64,000 nt of DNA from Arsenophonus nilaparvatae (GCF_000757905.1 NZ_JRLH01000001.1), one strand, 5' to 3'. Positions 35,003 through 45,288 are shown, counted from the stretch's first letter. The notes: generated from the sequence alone by a model not told the origin. Translations and numbers: made by a program.

Positions 35003-36018
35003 GATGATGGCTCACCTGATTCCTCACTATTATCGAGTACTTCATTGAGTGTGATATTCAGTGTGTCAGATAAAGATACTGACCGTGCAGATATTTTCTC
35101 GTTTAAATGGCGCTGAAGTATCGACATAACATAGTTATTTGATGCCATAAGTTGAAGATGGTGATCTGCAATTCGGTAAATATCAACGTGATGAGTACCT
35201 TGCCATTGAGTGAATGTATAACGTAATTCTGCTTCAGGTGATGGATGGCTAAATGGTACAGCGATTGTTGCCGTTTTGGCGGCTGGTTCTGCCGCTATGT
35301 CACTTTGGTAGCTGGCTGAGGCTTGGAAGGTTGGCCAGCCAGCCAAAGGAAGTGCACTATCGTTATTAGCTAAGTTATTACTATCTATAGGAGAGCGGTA
35401 ATTTTCTTGTGCTGCTGGTTCTATGCTATTTAACTCATTTGCAATCGTCGGTGATAAATTGTGTTCTGTTACCGTTTTATGGCTAATGTTTTTCAAATTA
35501 GCACTGTTAGCGGTGAAAGTAGCTATTTCTGTGTCAGCAGTTTTGTCGTCATATTGTTGTTTGACTCCGATTGTTGATTTAATTTTTTTGCCGATTTGAT
35601 GGTTTTCTTCAATATCGAGGACGATGTCATTTTTTTTCATCAATGGGCGATTAACTGGATAATTGTTTTTATCGGTATCGACTATTGTGGAATAGTGTTG
35701 ATAGTGCGACTGAAGGAGATCAGTGGTTATTTCAGTCGTGGAGAACGGCGGATTAATGGGGATTATTATGTCGGTGGTAACCAACTCTTCCTGCTCTTTT
35801 GGTCGCTGTTTTTCATAAGTCATATTTTCGGCTGGTAGCGCTGTGGCAAGAATAGAGTGTAATAAGGTTAATTTTTCATCAATTACTATTGAGAAATCGG
35901 CATTATTAATCTGTTCATCGTGGCTATCCGATAAAGAGCAGGTGGTGGACGGATTATCTGGTAAATAAGAAAAACTACTAATAATCCGTTGGCTTTGATG
36001 AGTAACAATATTAACCAT
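34999..36018 (-). CDS. sctP: SctP (SpaN/InvJ), needle-length regulator
   Basis: A hydrophilic 339-residue protein in the spaN/invJ position, close in length to InvJ (336). Most of it is variable, Asn/Thr/Ser-rich and probably unstructured. The C-terminal third (EAELRYTFTQWQGTHHVDIY to SLSDTLNITLNEV) has the compact pattern expected of the substrate-switch domain. It would measure needle length and signal SctU. The call relies mostly on position between sctO and sctQ. Confidence 0.82.
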   Translation of the reverse strand: MVNIVTHQSQRIISSFSYLPDNPSTTCSLSDSHDEQINNADFSIVIDEKLTLLHSILATALPAENMTYEKQRPKEQEELVTTDIIIPINPPFSTTEITTDLLQSHYQHYSTIVDTDKNNYPVNRPLMKKNDIVLDIEENHQIGKKIKSTIGVKQQYDDKTADTEIATFTANSANLKNISHKTVTEHNLSPTIANELNSIEPAAQENYRSPIDSNNLANNDSALPLAGWPTFQASASYQSDIAAEPAAKTATIAVPFSHPSPEAELRYTFTQWQGTHHVDIYRIADHHLQLMASNNYVMSILQRHLNEKISARSVSLSDTLNITLNEVLDNSEESGEPSS

Positions 36019-36460
36019 AAATTGCTAATTCCTGTAATTGTATCTCTTCTCGCGAAGCGGTTTTTAAACGGTGGCATTTTTTTGCCTGCTGATAGCAATG
36101 GCTTAATTTTTTCTCTTTTTTTATCAATTTGAACTGCTGTTGTTGAAGTAAGCTTTTTTGTTGTTCCAATTGGGCTATCTTCTGGTCGATTAGTGCTATT
36201 TCTGCCTGCACTTGATTGGTTTGTGCTTTAACTATCGCTTGCTTCCTTTTTCCATCAAATAAGGCGTTATAGGCTAATTGTCCAGCAGGCTCTAAGGTCT
36301 TCGCTTGTTCGATTAGTTGAGTAAATAAAAAATAAGCTTGTTGCTGTCGCTGCTGTTCATTGGCTATTTCTCCTTTAATTTGGACGATGGTTGCCGCTAC
36401 TCTAGTTTGCTTTTGTTGAAGCAGTTTGATCGGAGTTTCAAATTTACGCCACGATGTCAT
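36011..36460 (-). CDS. sctO: SctO (SpaM/InvI), stalk protein
   Basis: A 149-residue coiled-coil protein (InvI about 147) that links the ATPase ring to the export gate, like FliJ. Almost the whole length is helical and Gln/Lys/Glu-rich (e.g. IKGEIANEQQRQQQAYFLF). The start is placed at MTSWRKFE, which has AAGGAG five bases upstream and overlaps the end of sctN by 17 bases; longer in-frame versions would lie deep within sctN and lack a ribosome site. The stop overlaps sctP by eight bases. Confidence 0.88.
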   Translation of the reverse strand: MTSWRKFETPIKLLQQKQTRVAATIVQIKGEIANEQQRQQQAYFLFTQLIEQAKTLEPAGQLAYNALFDGKRKQAIVKAQTNQVQAEIALIDQKIAQLEQQKSLLQQQQFKLIKKEKKLSHCYQQAKKCHRLKTASREEIQLQELAIYG

Positions 36461-37742
36461 AAAGCTCCTTAACGGATTGAGAAAACGAATAAGATTGTTG
36501 CCATGATTGTTGCAGAAACTGTTCGATGGCATTTTTCTTATTGATGATTTGGTCATGCTCACGATTTTCTCCAGCGTGATACTCGCCCAACTCCCGTAAC
36601 AGTTTTAATGATTCTAACTGGGTAAGATAGTGACGAAAATTTCGTGCCGCTGTTTGCTGTTGTTGCTCAGTGATTTGTTGAAACAACCGACTGGTACTAC
36701 GCAAAACGTCGATGGCCGGGTAATGCCCTTGTGCGGCTAATTGTTGAGAAAGGTAAATATGGCCATCCAGAATAGAGCGTATTTCATCGCCGATCGCATC
36801 GGGTTCTTCTTCATTTTCCAGTAAAATGGTATAAAAAGCGGTTAATGCACCTTTTTGGGTATTGCCGGGCCGTTCAAGCAATGAGGGTAGCTGCTCAAAA
36901 ACCGAAGCTGGAAAACCTTTACGAGCAGGTAGTTCACCTGAAGCCAGGGCCACATCACGCAAGGCACGGCAATAACGGGTAATGGAATCGATAAAAAGAA
37001 CGACATGTTTATTTTGGTCACGAAAATATTCTGCCACGGTGGTAGCCACTAAGGCGGTATTGCAGCGATCAACCGCCGGCTGATCGGAGGTTGAACTAAT
37101 AAGAATAGTTTGGCTGCCACGTGCTGAACGCTTTAATTCATCAACAAATTCAGTAACTTATCGTCCTCTTTCACCAATCAACGCGATAATGAAGATATCC
37201 GCTTGTGCATAATTGATTAGCATATTCATTAACATGGTTTTGCCACAACCTGCGGCGGCAAAGATGCCTAATCTTTGCCCTATACCGCATGTTAATAGCC
37301 CGTCAATCGCTCGAATACCGGTGGCAAAATAGTTGGTGATAGGTTTTCTACTTAAAAAATCAGGGGCGCTGGCATTAACTGAGCGTCGACAGCTAGTAGT
37401 TGTAGATACAATTGGTGGCGCAAAACGTAGGATTGGTTGGCCCGCAACATCTAACATGGTTCCTAATAGCGTTTCATTTAATTGAATGGAGAGCGTATTG
37501 CCTGTTGGCTCAATGACTGTCGTTAAAGAAAGGCCATACGAAGAACCCATTAAGCTAAGTAATGCTTGTTGTTGATGAAAACCGATTACTTGAGCTTGTC
37601 CAATAGTTTTAAGACTGCCAGGATAGGGTTTTAATAAGCAAATCTCGCCGATAAAAACTTTTCTTAATGGTGCCTCAATAATATTTCCCTGAATGCGTAC
37701 CGGATAGGCAGCTTGATAGAAAGGCGTAAAGTTACTATTCAT
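36444..37742 (-). pseudogene. sctN: SctN (InvC/SpaL) ATPase with an in-frame TAA
   Basis: This 432-codon gene encodes the type III secretion ATPase, matching InvC (431) almost residue for residue. The Walker A motif AAGCGKTM (163-170) and the GERGR segment are present, but codon 195 is TAA (37160-37158), where the family has Glu (GREVTEFV). After the stop the same frame continues intact (VTEFVDELKRSARGSQ, then VAEYFRDQNKHVVLFIDS) to 36444. The break leaves a 194-residue protein without Walker B and a downstream frame whose first possible start (GTG at 37049) has no clear ribosome site. A single GAA-to-TAA change would explain it. Sequencing error or read-through cannot be excluded. Confidence 0.9.
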
Positions 37743-37748
37743 TGCCAG

Positions 37749-38165
37749 TTAACCAATAAACAATGTGTTGATAGTGAGCATATGTTGGAAAAAATTGTCG
37801 ATGGCTTCGGTAAATTGCGTCGCATTTTCTAGCACTGTGATTGAGAAGGTTGCACGCAACTCAAGCACATTTTTATCATTGAGAAAATAAGCGGGTTGTC
37901 CTGGATAAAAAAAGGGCGAATGGTTACTAATCATCGTTTCGAATAAGCGTTCACTTAATTGTGAAATAACATTTTGCTCTACATATCCAAGATTAGTCCA
38001 TATCATCGGCAAATCACTTATCATAGCGATATGAATATCAGGTAATTCTTCTAATTCAAGCGTGATAGTAGAGTGATTATTGAGTTGATGCCCTTGGGGA
38101 AATAAATGCGGTTTTCCCATTATTTTTATTGCATCGGTGACAAGTGAAGCAAGATCCATTTGCAT
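37749..38165 (-). CDS. invB: InvB/SpaK-like class I type III chaperone
   Basis: A 138-residue CesT-fold chaperone in the invB/spaK position between sctV and sctN (InvB 135). The N-terminal DLASLVTDAIKIMGKP and HSTITLEL-like NNHSTITLELEELPDIHIAMI strand pattern match InvB. In Salmonella InvB escorts SipA, SopA and SopE effectors to the ATPase. No cargo effector is encoded in the window, so its partners must lie elsewhere. Start is at 38165 or two codons later. Confidence 0.85.
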   Translation of the reverse strand: MQMDLASLVTDAIKIMGKPHLFPQGHQLNNHSTITLELEELPDIHIAMISDLPMIWTNLGYVEQNVISQLSERLFETMISNHSPFFYPGQPAYFLNDKNVLELRATFSITVLENATQFTEAIDNFFQHMLTINTLFIG

Positions 38166-38184
38166 AATTCAGTCCTTGAATTTA

Positions 38185-40233
38185 TTAAATTGTTTTTATG
38201 ATATTGACCTCAGTTCCTTCTGTGATCTCGGAAAACGAGAGGACATTCAGTTCCGGATAATGTCTAGCTAAAATTTTTGTTATAAAACGACGTACATCAA
38301 CTGAGCAGAGTAAAACTATTTTAGGAATAGTATAATTTTCTTTAATTGTGACTAATAACCTATCTTGTACAACATCTAATTGAGCTGGTTCGAGATTTAA
38401 AAAAGAGCCTGACGAAGTTTGTCGTATTCCTTGGCGAATAATCTCTTCTAGTTCTGCTGAAACGATTAGTACATGCAATTTTTGTTGAAAGATAAAACTA
38501 GCTGTAATGTAACGTGCTAAAAGTGCTCGAATTTGTTCAACTAACATAATCGGATCTTTTTCTTTCGGTCCCCATTGCACCAGCCCGCCTAAAATTATCT
38601 TAATATTACGAATCGATATCTGTTCTTGAAGTAGACGTTGTAATACTTCGGTAATTCGTTGGATCGATACATGGCGGTAGCACTCTTTCAATAATTCAGG
38701 ATATTTCTTTTCTAATTGATCCAATAAATCTTTCGTTTCTTGAATACCAAAAAACTCACCGATATTACGGGTTATTACCTGACTGAAGTAACCGTAAAAT
38801 TCGTTGATATCACTTTCGAACAGATAGCCTAGCGGCTCTAATCTATTTTTTTCTTTTTGTTGTACCCAGTAGCAAGTTTTGCCTTGTTTCAGGGTTATTT
38901 GGCTGTTAAGACCCAACTGAGCAAATTCACTGCTTTTATTGAGCACTCGATAACTTTCAAAAATAATATCAAATTCTGCGCTTCTAACTTCATTGACTAA
39001 GACAATGACTTTATAGGGTTCTAATTCGGTAGAATAATTGATAATAAAGTCAGGTAATAACAAGCCATATTGAATTAGGATCTGATTTTTTAACCACTGG
39101 GTTAATCGATTATTTTCAATATAATTTTCATGCTGCTCTGAGATTGAAATAATCAATGGTAGCGCTTCATGATAAGAGACATCTACATTAGATTGCGATT
39201 GAATATTATTTTCTCTGTTGCTAATACTACTATGCTGGCCACTAGTTTTTTGCTGATTTTTAGCCTTTTTTTTATTAAGTAAGGTTTTTCTTAAATAGGA
39301 ACCGCTGATTAATATTGATAGTAAAATAAATATCAGTGTTGGAAAGCCTGGTAAGAACCCCATAATAAACGTTAAAGCCGCGGTAATAATTAAAGAAAAA
39401 TCATGAGAAAACAGTTCTTTGATAATATTTTGACCCAAATTTTTCTGCGTGCCTCCCACTCTGGTGACGATAAAACCGGCACTAATCGAAATGAGTAAAG
39501 CGGGGATCTGGGCGACTAACCCGTCACCGATGGTTAGCATGGTATAAGTTGTCAATGCTTCACTGAAACTAAAACCCATCTGCACCATTCCAACTGAAAT
39601 GCCACCTAAAAAGTTAACAAAAATAATTACAATGCCAGCAATAGCATTTCCCTTAATAAATTTCATTGCACCATCAAAGGCGCCATATAATTGACTCTCC
39701 TGCTCAAGTTCTATGCGGCGGTGTTTGACACCTTCATTGTCAATAATGCCAGATTTTAAATCAGCATCGATGCTCATCTGTTTACCGGGCATGGCGTCAA
39801 GAGAAAAACGGGCAGCAACTTCGGCTACCCGTTCAGAGCCTTTGGTGATTACGATAAACTGTACTACGGTTACGATAGCGAAGATCACCAATCCTACGAC
39901 TAGATTGTCACCAATCACAAATTGACCAAAGGAAGTAATGATGTCGCCGGCATCGGCATCGAGTAAGATCAGACGGCTAGTGCTAATAGATAATGCCAAT
40001 CGAAATAAGGTAGTAATCAACAACAGAGCTGGAAAACTGGTGAAATGAATGATTTTGGTAATATAGAAAGAACTCATTAACACTAATAGTGAAATGACAA
40101 TGTTTAAGCCTATCAACAGATCAACAATATACGTAGGCAATGGCAGTATTAGCATGGCAATCACTAAGATCATGATGCCAAGAACGATAGGTTCAGGCTT
40201 GTTTCTAATTTGCAACAAAACTGATTGCAACAT
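38185..40233 (-). CDS. sctV: SctV (InvA), export-gate nonamer
   Basis: A 682-residue FHIPEP-family protein (InvA 685). Eight N-terminal membrane helices span about 20-310, with the family motif RFSLDAMPGKQMSIDADL; the cytoplasmic C-terminal domain (about 350-682) forms the nine-membered ring that receives chaperone-effector complexes and ends VNIIKTI as InvA does. The start is placed at MLQSVLLQ (40233), with GGGA seven bases upstream; an in-frame ATG 22 codons earlier would overlap sctW and add a basic tail not seen in InvA. Confidence 0.96.
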   Translation of the reverse strand: MLQSVLLQIRNKPEPIVLGIMILVIAMLILPLPTYIVDLLIGLNIVISLLVLMSSFYITKIIHFTSFPALLLITTLFRLALSISTSRLILLDADAGDIITSFGQFVIGDNLVVGLVIFAIVTVVQFIVITKGSERVAEVAARFSLDAMPGKQMSIDADLKSGIIDNEGVKHRRIELEQESQLYGAFDGAMKFIKGNAIAGIVIIFVNFLGGISVGMVQMGFSFSEALTTYTMLTIGDGLVAQIPALLISISAGFIVTRVGGTQKNLGQNIIKELFSHDFSLIITAALTFIMGFLPGFPTLIFILLSILISGSYLRKTLLNKKKAKNQQKTSGQHSSISNRENNIQSQSNVDVSYHEALPLIISISEQHENYIENNRLTQWLKNQILIQYGLLLPDFIINYSTELEPYKVIVLVNEVRSAEFDIIFESYRVLNKSSEFAQLGLNSQITLKQGKTCYWVQQKEKNRLEPLGYLFESDINEFYGYFSQVITRNIGEFFGIQETKDLLDQLEKKYPELLKECYRHVSIQRITEVLQRLLQEQISIRNIKIILGGLVQWGPKEKDPIMLVEQIRALLARYITASFIFQQKLHVLIVSAELEEIIRQGIRQTSSGSFLNLEPAQLDVVQDRLLVTIKENYTIPKIVLLCSVDVRRFITKILARHYPELNVLSFSEITEGTEVNIIKTI

Positions 40234-40255
40234 ATTGCTTTCCCTGCTCTGAAAA

Positions 40256-41332
40256 TTAAAGGCGACGTAAGGTTTTTTCTTTTTGATAAAGTAAGTCAAG
40301 TAATGAAAGTAATTGTGATAGTGTTTTTTCCCTGATTTCTGCGCTTAAGTAGATTTCTATGGTTATCGATTTAAATGCCGTCATAAGTTGTTGAAGTAAT
40401 AGAATATGTTGACTGATAACAATAGTTAGCTGTTTACTAGCGATAATATCTTGAATGATAACCATCATCGCTTCTGGATCACTTAATCCCTTAATAAAAA
40501 TGGTTAACCAACTAACTTGAACCTTCGGCTGTATTAAAAAGGGTAAATTAGAGCAGTAAGCGAAAAAGATTTTGTCAGCAGAAGAGAGTTGTTTGATCCG
40601 GCCTAAAGAGGATAGATAGACAGCAAATTCGGGCATAAAAGAGCAACTAGGTGACAACGCTTGCATATCACAGAGTAACGACTGCAAAACAAAATCAATA
40701 ATTAAAAAACGTTTATCATAGCCATATTGATTAACCCACTCCTCATAAAACCATAGCGGCTCAATATCTTGGCTAATAAAATCACGGTATAACTGGCGCA
40801 ATTGCATGGCACTTAATGCCGTTTGATAGCTAAATTGTTTAGCTTTTAGTGCAATATTGATACCCGCTCGGGTTGCTTTTGCTCGTTGATTAGTACCCTG
40901 GCAAAGTGAATTGATTTCGGCTTCAATCTCAATGGCCAATGAGGCAGAAAAATAGCGTCGGCGTAAAAGCTCTTTTAGCACTGAGACAAAGTCACTATCA
41001 TCAGGAAAAAACTGGCGCAGTAAGGCTAAAATATCAGCTAATTTATTCTTTTGGTTGTGTAATAATTTGATCACGGTGGCCAGTTTTCTATCTGCATTAT
41101 CTTCCAATATACGGCTATTTATTTCGCTACTATCCTGTTGTTTCTTTTGTAGATCTTGTCGGCGATTAAATTGACTCATAGCCATTGACATATCATCCAT
41201 AATATCTAACAGCTGGTGGTGGTGACTTACTACCATTGGCGTAGGTTTAGTTGTTTCAGTGTCAGATAAATGTTGGCTTTTTGGTTGTTGGTGCAACAAA
41301 ACTGATGAGTTAATTTTATTGATATCTACCAT
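40256..41332 (-). CDS. sctW: SctW (InvE), gatekeeper
   Basis: A 358-residue InvE/MxiC/YopN-type gatekeeper (InvE 372) that holds back effectors until translocators have been sent. It has a disordered N-terminus (about 1-60) and a helical HrpJ-like domain (RKLATVIKLLHNQKNKLADIL, then ATRAGINIALKAKQFS). Position between sctC and sctV matches invG-invE-invA. It starts five bases after the sctC stop. Confidence 0.9.
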   Translation of the reverse strand: MVDINKINSSVLLHQQPKSQHLSDTETTKPTPMVVSHHHQLLDIMDDMSMAMSQFNRRQDLQKKQQDSSEINSRILEDNADRKLATVIKLLHNQKNKLADILALLRQFFPDDSDFVSVLKELLRRRYFSASLAIEIEAEINSLCQGTNQRAKATRAGINIALKAKQFSYQTALSAMQLRQLYRDFISQDIEPLWFYEEWVNQYGYDKRFLIIDFVLQSLLCDMQALSPSCSFMPEFAVYLSSLGRIKQLSSADKIFFAYCSNLPFLIQPKVQVSWLTIFIKGLSDPEAMMVIIQDIIASKQLTIVISQHILLLQQLMTAFKSITIEIYLSAEIREKTLSQLLSLLDLLYQKEKTLRRL

Positions 41333-41337
41333 TTTTA

Positions 41338-43020
41338 TTACCTATTCTCTCCATTGATATAAGTATAAAGAAGGTCAATAGCCGCCTGTGTTTGCGGATC
41401 AACCGGCTTAAATGGATTTTTTCCCAGCGAATCATTCAATAGATTTTTTTCTTTAACCAACCTGGGTTGAAGCATAAAAATACGTACCATTTTTTTATTG
41501 GTTGTACTGCTATAGCGAAATAATCCACCTATCCATGGAATATTGCCAAGTAATGGGATCTTACTCTCGCTGGCATCTATATCTTCTCTGGTATAACCGC
41601 CAATCAGCAAACTATCGCCTTGGGCTACACGAGCCACTGTACTGATATTGGTGCGATTAATTACTGGCAGCGCATCGATTTTTTCTGTTTCACCGTTGTT
41701 GGTTTTTTTTTCAGCGCCATCTTCTAAATTGATAACCATCTCAATTTCATTGCCGGCGGGAGAAAGGCGAGGGAGGACACTGATCATAGTACCAAATGTG
41801 GCTGACTCTAAGGTGGCAATACGCTCTCCACGTACTTGAGTATAGAATGTGGTGCTGTTATCAAAGATGGCAGGCGTATTTTCTTGCGTTAGGATAATCG
41901 GGCGGGAAACCATTTGAGCACTTCCTTCCAGACTCATTGCTCGTATTTTGGCTAAAAAATGTACCCCGGCCGCAGCACTAATATCGCTGGTATTAAGTAA
42001 AAAGTTACCGTGTTTAGTGTGGTAACTGCTTTGCCAATCAATACCCAGGCGATCAGCTTCATGCTTGGCGATATCGATGATCCACAATGACAGCTCAATT
42101 TGTCGTTTTGGTTGATCAAGCCGTTGGATCATTTCATTGATCAATTGAATACCTTGAATACTGCCTTTGGCTAACAGACTGTTAGAACCAGGTAAAGGCA
42201 TTAACTCGATTGATTCTTTGCCAACACGGGTAACAAAGGAGGGTTCAGGTTGATATTGTTCGTCAATGTTAGCAATTTTTGTATCCGTTTGACTTGCCGT
42301 TTGTTTGTTGGATTGAAAAAGTTGTTGTAAAACGGTACTGATGCCAGGTAAGACTAATTTTTCTCCTCGGATAGAGTAGCTTCTATCGGTGACAAAGGTA
42401 TTTTTTAAAGCAAAGATGTGAACATAATCATTACCAAAGCGTTTTTCTTCAATAATATCCTGTTTTAACTGCCGTGCTTCTTGATCCAGATATTCTGCCG
42501 CAGCTTGAACTAACTTCACATAAATTGGTGGCCCAGAGACATAAAAGGTTTTGTTATTGCTGCCACCACGTAAGGGATAACGTGGATCGTAAAGACCGAT
42601 AGCATGCAAATACTCTTTTACGCGCTTGAAATCGATCTTTTTTAGATTCAGCATCTGTTGTTTCATTTCACTGCCATCGTAAACATAAATGACGTTACTA
42701 TCATTAAAATAGATAAATGCCATTCTACGTATGAAAGTATCAAAAGCGGTTTTGGGGGACGAAACATCAAATCGACCTGAAATTCGCTTCTTTTTAACTG
42801 CGGAACTGAGAATAAAAGGTTTATTTAATTTATCGGATAATACGTCAAAAAATTGTTCAACCCGACTATCAACGGCAATAAAAAGATCATTGTCCTGTTC
42901 AATATGATCTTTAACTAAAACGTCTTCTTTTAAATTTGAAAATGTCGTTGCTTGATTAGGAAAAACAATCAATAGAAAACAACATGAAAGGATGGCCTTA
43001 AATAACGGGCTAATCTTCAT
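41338..43020 (-). CDS. sctC: SctC (InvG), outer-membrane secretin
   Basis: A 560-residue secretin (InvG 562) that forms the outer-membrane ring. It has a signal peptide (about 1-24, ending NQATT), N0 and N1 domains (about 45-175), an N3 domain (about 180-300) and the C-terminal secretin beta-barrel (about 305-520) with the conserved GDSLLIGGYTREDIDASESKIPLLGNIP region. Its start overlaps invF by 11 bases, as in SPI-1. A pilotin (InvH-like) gene is not seen in the window. Confidence 0.95.
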   Translation of the reverse strand: MKISPLFKAILSCCFLLIVFPNQATTFSNLKEDVLVKDHIEQDNDLFIAVDSRVEQFFDVLSDKLNKPFILSSAVKKKRISGRFDVSSPKTAFDTFIRRMAFIYFNDSNVIYVYDGSEMKQQMLNLKKIDFKRVKEYLHAIGLYDPRYPLRGGSNNKTFYVSGPPIYVKLVQAAAEYLDQEARQLKQDIIEEKRFGNDYVHIFALKNTFVTDRSYSIRGEKLVLPGISTVLQQLFQSNKQTASQTDTKIANIDEQYQPEPSFVTRVGKESIELMPLPGSNSLLAKGSIQGIQLINEMIQRLDQPKRQIELSLWIIDIAKHEADRLGIDWQSSYHTKHGNFLLNTSDISAAAGVHFLAKIRAMSLEGSAQMVSRPIILTQENTPAIFDNSTTFYTQVRGERIATLESATFGTMISVLPRLSPAGNEIEMVINLEDGAEKKTNNGETEKIDALPVINRTNISTVARVAQGDSLLIGGYTREDIDASESKIPLLGNIPWIGGLFRYSSTTNKKMVRIFMLQPRLVKEKNLLNDSLGKNPFKPVDPQTQAAIDLLYTYINGENR

Positions 43021-43765
43021 AAAACGACTTCCTTATCAATCTAAATGACTTAGGTGTGGCGCCAAAAATAACTTTTATCTCTTTTGATAGGTGTGAAGCG
43101 GAACTAAAACCGTAATCCAGCGCTATATTGGTTAGCGGTTTATTTTTTAGAATAATTGATAAGATTGCTGAAGTAGCTCGCCATGAACGTAGCTGTTTTT
43201 TACCACATAGACCTAAATATTGATGACAAAGGCGCCGAAAGTGAGTCTCTGAAACGCCATACTTCAGACGAATTTCCGTTATATTATTAACGTTTTGTTT
43301 CATTTGATTAAGTAAATGATGGGTTATCCAGTAGCATTCATGATTCCTCATCGCTTCAATTAATGGCCGCAATGGCGTCTGATAAGGAGTTAGCAGTGAA
43401 TTGATAAGTAAAGTTTGAATATCCTTTCCGATGCTAGAATCGAGAATAAACATATGATTTTTAGTTATTATTGATTGGTTAGAATAATGAGGAAGATTGT
43501 GGTTAGTTAACGCATAATCGATATAAGCAACCAGTTTTATACAAGAAAAAATATCTGATTTTTCTATTATCCAATGATTATGAATTGGTTTTATTGTTGA
43601 GACTTGTTCCAAGGATAAAAATATTTGCTTATCAGTTAAATGATAATATTGATTCTGTTGGTCTTTTATAATTCCAAATGAATTATTATGGATATATAAA
43701 AATAAAAAACATTTGATATTTATATTATTAATATCTATTTTATTTTTAGGTATAAAATAATTCAT
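43010..43765 (-). CDS. invF: InvF/MxiE-like AraC-family activator
   Basis: A 251-residue regulator whose C-terminal 100 residues form the AraC double HTH (ITEIRLKYGVSETHFRRLC and ALDYGFSSASHLSKEIKVIFG). It is first in the sctC-to-sipD block, like invF. In Salmonella, InvF with the chaperone SicA activates effector and translocator genes; both are here. The N-terminus is AT-rich and poorly conserved. It is divergent from sctD across a 188-bp gap that should hold both promoters. No HilA gene accompanies it. Confidence 0.88.
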   Translation of the reverse strand: MNYFIPKNKIDINNINIKCFLFLYIHNNSFGIIKDQQNQYYHLTDKQIFLSLEQVSTIKPIHNHWIIEKSDIFSCIKLVAYIDYALTNHNLPHYSNQSIITKNHMFILDSSIGKDIQTLLINSLLTPYQTPLRPLIEAMRNHECYWITHHLLNQMKQNVNNITEIRLKYGVSETHFRRLCHQYLGLCGKKQLRSWRATSAILSIILKNKPLTNIALDYGFSSASHLSKEIKVIFGATPKSFRLIRKSFYED

Positions 43766-43953
43766 ATACTCCTTCCCTGATAAATCTAATTTATAATATA
43801 AGTGATTTGTATAATATGATGTTTAACTTGTTAGCTTTAAATTTTTTGGTAAAATGATACACTACTCCTCATAAAAGTATTTTCTTTATTTATAACATCT
43901 AAAATTAAATAATCATAAAAGTATATTTAATTACTTTAAAATAGATAAATTCC

Positions 43954-45012
43954 ATGAATATAAATAATAACTATATGATTCGTTTTTTTACTGGAAAACT
44001 CAGTGGTATGGTCTTTTCGCTAATACCCGGTCACTATCAAATTATTGTTGGTAGTGACCAATGTATTCAACAATGGTCTGAGCAACATGATAAAAATGAT
44101 GATGATTTTATACAACTCTATGTACCTATTAATCAGCGAAATAAGCTGATTATTATTGACATTATCTTGCCTGAAGTGGATAACCAACGAGATAGTTTTG
44201 GCTATACTTTAAATGAACAAAATGAATCTATTAAATCATTTGAAGCTAAATTTAATTACCCGACTTTCTGGCAAAAAATACCACTATTTGCGATAAAGCG
44301 AGTCGATGAAGAATGGTGTGATGAGTGTGAGAATTTGTCTTATTTAAATGAGAAATCCGATAAGTCAAATAAAAATTACTTGATAAAAATAGGAGCTATT
44401 TTTTTATTGCTTGTTTTATTTTTATTCTGTTATTATGTGTTCTCTTATGAAGTCAATATTAATAAGAAATCTTTATTTCCTAATGAAGCTATTAATAACT
44501 CACTGCCATTTGATTGTGAACAATTTTTGAGTAAAAAAAATAATATAAAAAAAATTATTGATGAAATTAATAGATCGATTCCTAATACTGAATATTTTTA
44601 TTTCCATATAATAAATTATAATAGTGTTTCTTTTATTTATAAAAACAAACAGACAAAGAAAATAATTGAAGAATTATTTAGCCAATATCAATTATGTCAA
44701 TTTAATATGAATGCTATTTTATTATCTGATTTAATTGATTATGTGAATAATAAAATTTCAAATAAAGTAAAAAATTATAAATTATGGTTATCAGAAAAAG
44801 GATTAATAATTCAGTTGAGTGAAATGTTGACCGAAGATGAGATTTATCAATTGAAATTACAATTAAAATCTTATCAAGCTCAATTGGGAAAAAGTTTTTT
44901 TCAATTTCTATTACCTGAAGAACGGGAAATAGAATCAGAAAAAACGCAACTTAAAAGTACCAAGGGATATATTTTTGTTCAACCGGAGCACCGATACTTT
45001 CCCGCTGGTTAA
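43954..45012 (+). CDS. sctD: SctD (PrgH), inner-membrane ring protein
   Basis: A 352-residue PrgH/MxiG-like protein (PrgH 392). It has a cytoplasmic N-terminal domain of FHA-like type (about 1-135), one membrane helix (about 145-165, GAIFLLLVLFLFCYYVF) and a periplasmic domain that forms the inner-membrane ring with SctJ. It heads the plus-strand block sctD-F-I-J-K-L, same order as prgHIJK-orgAB. The base composition is more AT-rich than in the inv/spa block. No strong ribosome site precedes the ATG. Confidence 0.88.
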   Translation: MNINNNYMIRFFTGKLSGMVFSLIPGHYQIIVGSDQCIQQWSEQHDKNDDDFIQLYVPINQRNKLIIIDIILPEVDNQRDSFGYTLNEQNESIKSFEAKFNYPTFWQKIPLFAIKRVDEEWCDECENLSYLNEKSDKSNKNYLIKIGAIFLLLVLFLFCYYVFSYEVNINKKSLFPNEAINNSLPFDCEQFLSKKNNIKKIIDEINRSIPNTEYFYFHIINYNSVSFIYKNKQTKKIIEELFSQYQLCQFNMNAILLSDLIDYVNNKISNKVKNYKLWLSEKGLIIQLSEMLTEDEIYQLKLQLKSYQAQLGKSFFQFLLPEEREIESEKTQLKSTKGYIFVQPEHRYFPAG

Positions 45013-45042
45013 TTATTAACATTATTGGAAAGGAGATCCTTT

Positions 45043-45282
45043 ATGGCAGTCAATGATAGTACTATCGGGGAAATACTTAAAGAGACTCAAGCAACATCTG
45101 ATGAATATCAAAAAAGTATTAAAGATACTATTGAAAAATTGAAAAAAGATCCATCTAACTCAGCAGATTTGGCTGAATTTCAGGCAGCGATGGCGGCACA
45201 TAGTGTTTTACTGAATTTCATGTCAACAACCATTAAAGCACACAAAGAGAATGCACAGACTATATTAGGTAATATGCGTTAA
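45043..45282 (+). CDS. sctF: SctF (PrgI), needle subunit
   Basis: A 79-residue needle protein (PrgI 80, MxiH 83) that polymerises into the extracellular needle. The helix-turn-helix hairpin has the usual Pro-Ser turn (KKDPSNSADLAEFQAAMAA) and a hydrophobic C-terminus. The ATG at 45043 is chosen because GGAAAGGAG lies just upstream; a TTG six codons earlier falls on that ribosome site. It follows sctD by 30 bases. Confidence 0.93.
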   Translation: MAVNDSTIGEILKETQATSDEYQKSIKDTIEKLKKDPSNSADLAEFQAAMAAHSVLLNFMSTTIKAHKENAQTILGNMR

Positions 45283-45288
45283 GGATAA

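Noticed and set aside
37158..37160. Recoding of the sctN stop as selenocysteine or pyrrolysine
   Set aside because: Those use TGA or TAG; this codon is TAA and there is no recoding signal I can see.
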